Positions 58,374 to 64,000 of a DNA stretch of 64,000 nt are shown one piece after another. The position numbers were made by a program, and so were the translations under genes. The notes beneath the pieces were generated by a model. It did not search any database. It was not told where the DNA came from and was given only the letters and a program-made list of their open reading frames with translations. This stretch comes from Alteromonas sp. RKMC-009 (GTDB lineage Bacteria; Pseudomonadota; Gammaproteobacteria; Enterobacterales; Alteromonadaceae), in contig NZ_CP032914.1 in assembly GCF_003584565.2 (NCBI RefSeq), positions 13,444 to 77,443 on the forward strand, given 5' to 3'. Within the stretch, counting starts at the first letter, position 1. Every line of letters begins with the position of its first letter.

Positions 58374-58497
58374 TCTCATATCTTTCATATAAAGATTACA
58401 TCTGTTAAAGACATCAAACAAAAACAATACGATCTTTAACGAGCTCAGCGAAGAGCAATAAGACTTATGGGAAGATAAGAAGCGCTAAAAAAACAAA

Positions 58498-58562
58498 CCC
58501 GCGTTGTGCTGGAACACAATGCGGGCCGTAGGATGTAACTATTCGAAGCAGTTACACATCCA
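58498..58562 (+). promoter_or_regulatory. Tandem hairpins in the leader of the 58642 gene
   Basis: CCCGCGTTGTG (58498-58508) pairs with CACAATGCGGG (58515-58525) around a 6-base loop. GGATGTAACT (58531-58540) pairs with AGTTACACATCC (58550-58561) with a two-base bulge. There is no T-run, so these are not intrinsic terminators; they could shape the mRNA leader or bind protein. Confidence 0.5.
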
Positions 58563-58641
58563 ATTTTAGCTGATTGATCGATCAGGTCAACAGTTACGCG
58601 TTTTTTATCGACAAATTTTTGATATTTGTTGGTAAAGAAAA

Positions 58642-59514
58642 ATGATAAACAGAGACACCTCCAATGATGTCGTGTTCATGGCCACCGGCCAGTTCGAACA
58701 CCTGACAGACACGGAATGCTATGTGTTCAGTCACATTGCGTTCTTTGCCTGCCAGCAAAGTCCGTACAACCGGACCTTCAAACAAACCACCCGGGCTATC
58801 TGCAATAAAGTCGGGTACTCTCCTAATGCCGTCAGAAACGCTATCCGTTCTCTGATAGATAAGAAGTTTCTCAAGAAGGTCGAACGCACCATTTTTCCCA
58901 GAGAAGACCGCTTTACCTTTTATGATGATATTGCCCATCATCTGACCATTGGTGATCACGACTATGCGAAGCGATTTGCAAAATCATTGCAGCGTGCGGT
59001 TGTTGAAACAAAATCCAAGTTTAAAGGGGTAGGGGGTAGAGATATCACATTCTTCCCGGTAAACGTCGGCCGGCTACGCCAGGAATCCGATACTGACGCT
59101 GTCAGTGGTAATCAGTCCAAGCATGTCCACAAAGCCCTCATCCTGCATGCCTATCTCTACCACAACCATAAGTGGAATCTTGAAAAGGGCCGCAGAAAGC
59201 TCAGTCGCAGTGTGTCCTTTTTATCCGGCATGTTGCAGTGGTCACAAAATACTATCCGCCGGATCCTCAATTCGCTCCGGTCGTTTTCCGCGCTCGAGTT
59301 TATCTACGAAGATGCCGCGGTCAGTGTAACATCCATGAACCCCATGCTTCGTCTGAAATCCATGGCAGGCAAGCTGACAGCGACACTGAAAAAAAAGCTG
59401 TCCGGAAAACCCAAGAAAGCACCTGTGCTCCTGGATAGACCTGCCACTACAAACCGGCGACCGACTCCCGCAGAAGCTGCAGCATACCTTAGGGATTACC
59501 AGCGACGCACCTGA
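58642..59514 (+). CDS. Winged-helix protein, likely second replication or control factor
   Basis: 290 residues. Two helix-turn-helix/winged-helix units: one near residues 35-80 (TTRAICNKVGYSPNAVRNAI RSLIDKKFLKKVER) and one near 170-215 (SVSFLSGMLQWSQNTIRRIL NSLRSFSALEF). The C-terminus is basic. The layout recalls plasmid Rep proteins and primary control proteins. It follows the RctB-like gene and the candidate origin, after a leader with two hairpins, so it may take part in replication or copy control. I have no family name. Confidence 0.65.
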   Translation: MINRDTSNDVVFMATGQFEHLTDTECYVFSHIAFFACQQSPYNRTFKQTTRAICNKVGYSPNAVRNAIRSLIDKKFLKKVERTIFPREDRFTFYDDIAHHLTIGDHDYAKRFAKSLQRAVVETKSKFKGVGGRDITFFPVNVGRLRQESDTDAVSGNQSKHVHKALILHAYLYHNHKWNLEKGRRKLSRSVSFLSGMLQWSQNTIRRILNSLRSFSALEFIYEDAAVSVTSMNPMLRLKSMAGKLTATLKKKLSGKPKKAPVLLDRPATTNRRPTPAEAAAYLRDYQRRT

Positions 59515-60054
59515 CGACACAGATTTGAAAGAACACGGCTTCATGTCGTGGCTTTCGCGTGTCTGTCATAAAATTCAGGACTCATTTTCATAGTTTTAGA
59601 GCGGTATAACGTCACGGAGCCGTCATTATGCATCTAATTCATTGTCTTAACGCCATTTTGCCCTGCATCTCAACGAACATTCGGCATTTGTATCCATCAC
59701 ACCGCGCCATTGATGCGCACCTACTCATGCCATTCGTGAGGACTCGATGCCGTACATGATCAGATCGTGCATTTCATTCTTCCGATCCGTCACTCGTGAT
59801 CACATTAGAAGTTCTCTTAGAGGCAACAAAGAGGTAACAGATAAGGCTAAAGCCGAATCTCTCAGAACTTTAGCTTTTTAAAAATGCAGGGCAAAAAGCG
59901 TCCATACTACCGTTAACTGCAGGGGCTGTTATTCGCTGCCCATCTTGGCCGGTGGTAGACGCCTGGTACAGAGCTCACTGGCATTGGCAGAAAAGCGAGA
60001 ATGGGTGGCGTCTTCATGACTGACGTATACCGGGTTATCTACGTCATATTCGCA
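59515..60054. other. Region after second Rep-like gene, no strong gene
   Basis: Two short frames (59628-59760 of about 43 codons and 59747-59881 of 44) show no features I recognise. Nothing else is apparent. Confidence 0.4.
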
Positions 60055-60225
60055 TCAGCCTCTGATGATCAATTTGTCACCTTCATGCGCAAAAACTCCA
60101 CCAGGACTGTCGCTACTGGGTTCCTGCCCGAGGTTCTTCGCCGCATAGACAGTCTGACCGATATAAAAACGGGACTTGGAAATCTCAAGCGGACTTCGCG
60201 GTTTAATTTTGGGGGGAAATCTCAT
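60055..60225 (-). CDS. Small conserved-looking protein (56 aa)
   Basis: Minus-strand ATG 60225 to TGA 60055: 56 residues, beginning MRFPPKIKPRSPLEISKS and carrying SRFYIGQTVYAAKNL and a closing GDKLIIRG. The composition is like a genuine small beta protein, and it seems more credible than the plus-strand frame over the same bases. The in-frame codons just upstream read ATG ACC GAA TAG before the ATG, with AGGAG before that, so either an amber stop breaks a four-codon longer start or the later ATG is used with a long spacer. Family not assigned. Confidence 0.45.
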   Translation of the reverse strand: MRFPPKIKPRSPLEISKSRFYIGQTVYAAKNLGQEPSSDSPGGVFAHEGDKLIIRG

Positions 60226-60328
60226 CTATTCGGTCATCACTTATCTCCTGTGTTAGTCACTTAACAATACGCGGAGTTAACGAGCTCGCTACTAATACAC
60301 TCAACGCTTCTATCTACAGGAGCACAAC

Positions 60329-60568
60329 ATGCAGATCGTATTTCACTATGCCAATTCGGGATTACAGAAGCTGGGTATGGATACCAGCCCACTAAAACCT
60401 CAAGGCCTGATGATTGAAGATAATCCTGCCATGGTGATTACCACATCGATGTCACTGGAACGCATTGAGAAACTCATTAGGTTCGTCCGGTATAAAAACA
60501 AATCGTTTCTCGTTGAACGTGTGCAGTCGTCAAAAGCAGAAAGTCGCGAAGCGGAAATCTCACGATAG
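60329..60568 (+). CDS. Small hypothetical protein (79 aa)
   Basis: 79 residues with a strong ribosome site (CAGGAG eight bases before ATG 60329). Soluble, slightly basic; the part VITTSMSLERIEKLIRFVRYKNKSFL suggests a helix followed by a strand. Plasmid small proteins often look like this. No family is recognised. Confidence 0.6.
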   Translation: MQIVFHYANSGLQKLGMDTSPLKPQGLMIEDNPAMVITTSMSLERIEKLIRFVRYKNKSFLVERVQSSKAESREAEISR

Positions 60569-60795
60569 GGTAGGGGAGTCACTTCACTTGTTCAGCTAGA
60601 ACCGTATACGGATCACCCATGCTGTTTTGAAAAATTATCCTGCTCATGTTTAGCAACTGCTGGAAAAGCATCTTGGTAAACATCCATCTGGTCACCACAA
60701 AGGGATCGTGACACCGCACGGGAGAATGACAAAAAATAAACGGTTTTTGTCGTTGGCCCACGAAAAACTCGGTGCATTAGCTCCACCAACTGCCG

Positions 60796-61167
60796 GTGGA
60801 GCTCTTAGGTGACTACTGGCACGACGCAGGTGGACTTGTTACACACGAAGTCATGTTGCCTGACGCCCCAAATAAATGGCGATACGACAGCTACATCGTT
60901 CCATACCGCATCATGGTCGAATTCAACGGTTATCAGAATCACAGCCTCAAAGAGGCCTTTTTGCGCGATCACGAGATGCGGGCGTTTGCACCCAACCAAG
61001 GGTATGTCGTGATGAATGTGACAAATAAAATGATAAGAGAAGCGCCTGATACACTACGTTCCCAACTCCAGCAGGTTATCTCTCATCGACTGACCTATTC
61101 TGACACCGTCAGCAAAGTCGGTTACGCCTATTGCAAAATCACGCCGGGTTTGTGGATTGAAAACTAA
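60796..61167 (+). CDS. Probable DUF559-like / very-short-patch-type endonuclease domain protein
   Basis: 123 residues from a GTG at 60796, with no clean ribosome site; the Met at LVTHEVML is an alternative. The segment YIVPYRIMVEFNGYQNHSLK then RDHEMRAFAPNQGYVVMNVT fits the PD-(D/E)XK strand-and-helix pattern of DUF559 nucleases (VExDGxxH...RDxxR). The catalytic acids are likely D/E in the MVEF region. A role in DNA processing or defence is possible but not proven. It is small and may be truncated at the N-terminus. Confidence 0.5.
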   Translation: MELLGDYWHDAGGLVTHEVMLPDAPNKWRYDSYIVPYRIMVEFNGYQNHSLKEAFLRDHEMRAFAPNQGYVVMNVTNKMIREAPDTLRSQLQQVISHRLTYSDTVSKVGYAYCKITPGLWIEN

Positions 61168-61225
61168 TCGACCTGGCAAAATTCATGCTAAGCCACTCAT
61201 AGCACTATACAAAAGGATTTCCTGA

Positions 61226-61417
61226 ATGAAAATTTACCGATATGGCGCAGATATGCCTATAGGAGTGACTGACAGTGCCAGCTTGCGTGATAGAGTCCAA
61301 GTGAAAGCGGCCACGAAACTGTGTGTCAATGTCATGAACACCGTGGTCTGCATGTTGGTTTATTCGGTCAAGCTGGTGGCATACCTCAAACGCATACAAA
61401 TCGCGTCAATGCTCTAA
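61226..61417 (+). CDS. Small hypothetical protein (63 aa)
   Basis: 63 residues, preceded by AAGGAT 8-14 bases before the ATG. The C-terminal third (NTVVCMLVYSVKLVAYLKRI) may be a membrane helix. No family recognised; may be a small plasmid membrane protein. Confidence 0.4.
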   Translation: MKIYRYGADMPIGVTDSASLRDRVQVKAATKLCVNVMNTVVCMLVYSVKLVAYLKRIQIASML

Positions 61418-61479
61418 AACATCTGTCGTTCTCTTTTATGGTTCATACTGCGCTGTAGATATTTGTCGCAGGCGCCGTC

Positions 61480-61596
61480 ATGGATACCGTTATTTCCGGT
61501 TTTGCTATTTACCAGTTCCTTGACTCAGTTTGTCTAGGATTGCTGACACTTTATGTGATTCTGGCCGCAATTCATCTAATCAGTCGATTTACGTAG
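61480..61596 (+). CDS. Single-helix small membrane protein (38 aa)
   Basis: ATG 61480 to TAG 61594: 38 residues with one hydrophobic helix (SVCLGLLTLYVILAAIHLI). There is a weak AGG ribosome site. It is shorter than most annotated genes and could be chance. Confidence 0.35.
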   Translation: MDTVISGFAIYQFLDSVCLGLLTLYVILAAIHLISRFT

Positions 61597-61818
61597 CCTC
61601 TGCTCAATAGCAGAATCGATGCCTACCTGATTATGCTTAAATCCATGCACGGAATTGATAAAGTCAATATTCACATGGAAGGTCGACACCATTGTTAAGA
61701 AAGCGGGATCCAATAGCTGTGGTATCTATAACGTATATCCGCTAATACAATGTGGTGAGCAAAGTGAATAGCAACGCAAGAGAAAAAGACTGATCTCCCG
61801 TTTCTTTGAGACAAAACC

Positions 61819-62261
61819 ATGACTGCTATTTTGTTAGCCATGATCCTCGTTCTCGAGTATCTCGACACTCTATCCGTCGCCTGACTCTCATCTGAGAAAG
61901 CCTCTATAACTTTTACTTCAAGATTGGCTATACCTGCTTTGGTATCGTGCTGTATGCGCTTATTCCCGCCTGTCTGGTGGTGTTCATCATGGCAGTGATC
62001 AACGGGATGACTTCGCCCTCTGTGTTGTACACCGATAGAAATCTCACTGAGTTCTTCTCTACAACGTTTGGTATCAGTTTGATGCTAGTTACCGTCTTGA
62101 TTGCTAAAAGTCGTCTGTGGGCTGCTCAGATGCGATTTAAGGGTGTTACAGCAGCTGATTATGTCAACGATAGCAGGATTATCCACTCAGACGATACAGA
62201 ACGTGAATCGTATAACGTTGTAATGCGGGCGCGAATGATATTGAACGTGAAATTATTCTGA
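61819..62261 (+). pseudogene. Possibly frameshifted membrane protein
   Basis: A frame starting at ATG 61819 (MTAILLAMILVLEYLDTLSV) ends at 61884 and another begins shortly after, reading YNFYFKIGYTCFGIVLYALI, and stays open to 62261. Its second half holds a hydrophobic helix (IPACLVVFIMAVINGM), a second (TTFGISLMLVTVLIA), and a charged tail (RESYNVVMRARMILNVKLF). One base change could join the pieces. Alternatively a GTG at 61947 starts a 104-residue protein. Confidence 0.4.
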
Positions 62262-62535
62262 CTGGAAGGGGGCTCATTCCGGTACAACTTGATTGATATC
62301 ATTTCATCAGGTGTCTACATCTCTTTATCAGATATCACTAAAGTTATATCTTATCTTCACAAAGAGAAAACCAAAAGCAATATGCGGATTTAATAGTCCA
62401 TATATTTACTTTTTTAAAAAAACATGCTATAACAATTATAACTATTAAAACTATTATAAATTTATAACAAAAAATAATGTGCCTTCGCGCAAGCTGACCA
62501 GATTACAATCTAACTCTAAAATTTAGCAACCTGCA
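62262..62535. other. AT-rich tract without a gene
   Basis: Between 62395 and 62480 the sequence is very AT-rich with TTATAA-like repetition (ATAACAATTATAACTATT). It lies immediately before a cluster of palindromic repeats and could be an unwinding or transfer region. Confidence 0.4.
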
Positions 62536-62615
62536 CGGTGCCTTGGTAGGCTGCATTTCTGCCTACCAAGGCACCGGAACTGCCTACCAAGGCAAAAAGA
62601 ATGCCTTCGTAGGCA
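62536..62615. repeat. Four-arm cluster of TGCCTACCAAGGCA-type palindromes
   Basis: CGGTGCCTTGGTAGGC (62536-62551) pairs perfectly over 16 bp with GCCTACCAAGGCACCG (62561-62576). A third copy TGCCTACCAAGGCA is at 62581-62594 and a related TGCCTTCGTAGGCA at 62602-62615. The unit itself is a near palindrome. No T-run follows. Confidence 0.8.
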
Positions 62616-63265
62616 TTTTGTATTTAACAGGTCATGAATTTTAGGGTCTACGTCAGGGCGAGAGAGAGCATGAACTCTCAACTACCGTTCAGTGCTACCA
62701 TGTGTGCGTTTTTGTTTCCGTGGCACACTTACTTCTCTGGTTGTCCCCACGCGAGGCAAGTTTGAGACAAGCTTCTTCTCGTCCATGATGTATCTCCAAG
62801 CAAATAACTTCATGACTTATGGTTCCTGCAAGTTCATCGCGCACGGCTATATGCAGTTCTTTTTGATTAGCTTTCAGTGCTAGTAGATAAGTACCACCTC
62901 TCTCTACTATCTTTTCGGCGAGTCTTCATCTAACCAGTGCGGAAAAAGTTTCCTGCCATTCGTGGACAATTGAAGAGATTGCGGTTGGGTAGTGTTACCC
63001 TTATAAGCCCGCCCCCTGAAGCGAGGCAGTTTGCCATATTGGCGTAGGCCGTAAAATATTTCGTCCTTTCGTACCCGCGACTGTTTGTTCATGGCAGATC
63101 GATGACGACGACTCTTTGACGACTTCGACAGCGGACCCTACAGAGGGGGAAGCAACTGACTAGTCTTAAATCAGTGTCATGTAGCGGTTCATGATATTGC
63201 AAAGTTGGATGGATGCCTTCGGTTTTTCTTTATGGAATGGTGTACGACGGATGGGAATATGAGTA
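62616..63265. other. Region without a credible gene
   Basis: Frames of 61-74 codons occur on both strands, but none has a convincing start or composition. It probably holds the promoter for the HEPN gene at 63266. Confidence 0.4.
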
Positions 63266-63760
63266 ATGAGCGTAATTGAATCGGCAGTTGTTGGCTCAAA
63301 AAGACTGGAACAGATCTTAAAGACGCGATTCGGCGCTGAAGGGCGTGGTTTACATGAATACGTCACGTCAGTGGAATCTGAGCTGCCCACGGATGTGGTG
63401 AAGCAAATTCGCTACATAGCATCGGTCAGAAACCGAGTTGTGCATGACAATGGTGAAATCAACGATCTTGATGCGTTTAATCGGTTAATTGATGAACTTG
63501 AACAACGCCTGAATGCCATTTACGAATATGCACAGGAGGCAGCACGCATCGAAGAAGAGAAACATCTTGCTGCGCTGCAAAGAGTGAGGGACGTTCGCGA
63601 GGGCGCCCCTCCTGAAGCACTTAGCTCGGCTGCTCAGCCGGATCCACAGAAGACGGCGATAAAGTGGATCGCAATTATCTGCTTCACTCTCGTCATTATT
63701 CTCGTCGTGAAGTTAGATCACGATTGGAAAAAAATACGACTCGTTGCTCAGCTACAATAA
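63266..63760 (+). CDS. HEPN-like (DUF4145-type) protein with C-terminal membrane helix
   Basis: 164 residues. The N-terminal 80 or so form an all-helical HEPN-like domain whose motif SVRNRVVHDNGE has the Rx4H of HEPN ribonucleases. A charged coiled region follows (EYAQEAARIEEEKHLAALQR), then one membrane helix (WIAIICFTLVIILVVKL). The stop comes a few codons after a run of seven A's (63728-63734), and a separate frame starting there encodes a further coiled-coil protein. So the intact product may have been longer. HEPN domains with Rx4H often act as toxins or RNases; no antitoxin gene is seen here. Confidence 0.65.
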   Translation: MSVIESAVVGSKRLEQILKTRFGAEGRGLHEYVTSVESELPTDVVKQIRYIASVRNRVVHDNGEINDLDAFNRLIDELEQRLNAIYEYAQEAARIEEEKHLAALQRVRDVREGAPPEALSSAAQPDPQKTAIKWIAIICFTLVIILVVKLDHDWKKIRLVAQLQ

Positions 63761-64000
63761 AAAATTGAAAGCGGAATTACATGCAGTGAAAGGCGCTGTA
63801 TCAGACGCAGAGAAAACCCGAGAGTCTGCCCAGTATGGACTTGCCAGCAGTCAGAGAGAATTGGGGGCGCTTAAGAAAAAATATGCGGCACTGAGTGAAG
63901 AACTTGAACAGCTGAAACGTAACGGAAGTAAAGTCGAAACCCGTCAGGTGCCACCAACGACGCCAACGGTGATCACGTCATCCGGCGCTTCCCTGCTGGC
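63735..64000 (+). CDS. Coiled-coil protein continuing out of the HEPN gene, cut by window edge
   Basis: In the frame shifted by one base after the A7 run, codons read YDSLLSYNKKLKAELHAVKG, then SQRELGALKKKYAALSEELE and TRQVPPTTPTVITSSGA, open to the window end. Heptad spacing and the charged character indicate a long coiled coil, then a Pro/Thr linker. There is no good start (nearest TTG 63744), which suggests it is the C-terminal part of the HEPN-membrane protein and that the A7 run carries an indel or permits slippage. Confidence 0.55.

Noticed and set aside
60001..60264. 87-codon plus-strand frame
   Set aside because: The minus-strand frame over the same bases looks more like a real small protein, and no ribosome site supports this one.

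Overview
The window looks like part of a large plasmid, or a chromid-like second replicon, from a marine gammaproteobacterium of the Alteromonas type. This is inferred from gene content and protein style, not from a database match. The replicon core lies at about 53.9-59.5 kb: ParA, ParB, four parS-like palindromes, GATC-containing iterons, an initiator with the domain layout of Vibrio RctB, and a second winged-helix protein. No rRNA, tRNA or CRISPR array was seen.

Layout. 0-2.7 kb: the end of a PAS-GGDEF-EAL cyclic-di-GMP enzyme. 2.9-4.4 kb: a NYN/LOTUS protein paired with an Mrr-like nuclease. 4.5-16.7 kb: a heavily rearranged accessory zone. It holds an IS3-group element that cuts an IS407-group element, a second IS407-group copy carrying a third element inside it (both insertions keep 4-bp target duplications), a tyrosine integrase, a helicase remnant, a secreted HNH nuclease and several genes broken by insertion sequences or mutation. 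16.8-30.6 kb: a respiration and redox island with an SDR-SPW-VKOR fusion, a Rieske-FAD reductase, a compact haem-copper oxidase operon (coxB, fused subunit I+III, a small membrane protein, ctaG), DUF2231, CopD-like, glutaredoxin-MauE and DUF305 proteins. 31.3-38.3 kb: an IS30 element, a CYP152-type P450, a phosphoketolase-like enzyme translationally coupled to acetate kinase, and a glycosyltransferase. 39.4-41.8 kb: a cyanide-insensitive type cytochrome bd oxidase. 42-43.3 kb: a full IS407-group copy. 43.3-50.3 kb: a visibly AT-rich signalling cluster with chemoreceptors, an MHYT-PAS-GGDEF protein and small unknown genes. 50.7-53.7 kb: a broken resolvase, an IS remnant and small genes. 53.9-64 kb: the replication and partition core, then small plasmid genes, a clustered palindromic repeat and a HEPN-membrane protein whose coiled-coil extension is out of frame.

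How the genes fit together. The metabolic cargo adds two terminal oxidases (haem-copper and bd), electron-transfer and disulphide-redox proteins, and an acetyl-phosphate to acetate/ATP route. This would suit a replicon that broadens respiratory options under oxidative, metal or low-oxygen stress. The signalling cargo (cyclic-di-GMP enzymes and chemoreceptors) points to control of motility or attachment. The replicon core is the most interesting part: its iterons contain Dam sites, one iteron sits in the initiator's own promoter region, and its partition sites share the central 10 bp of the standard chromosomal parS.
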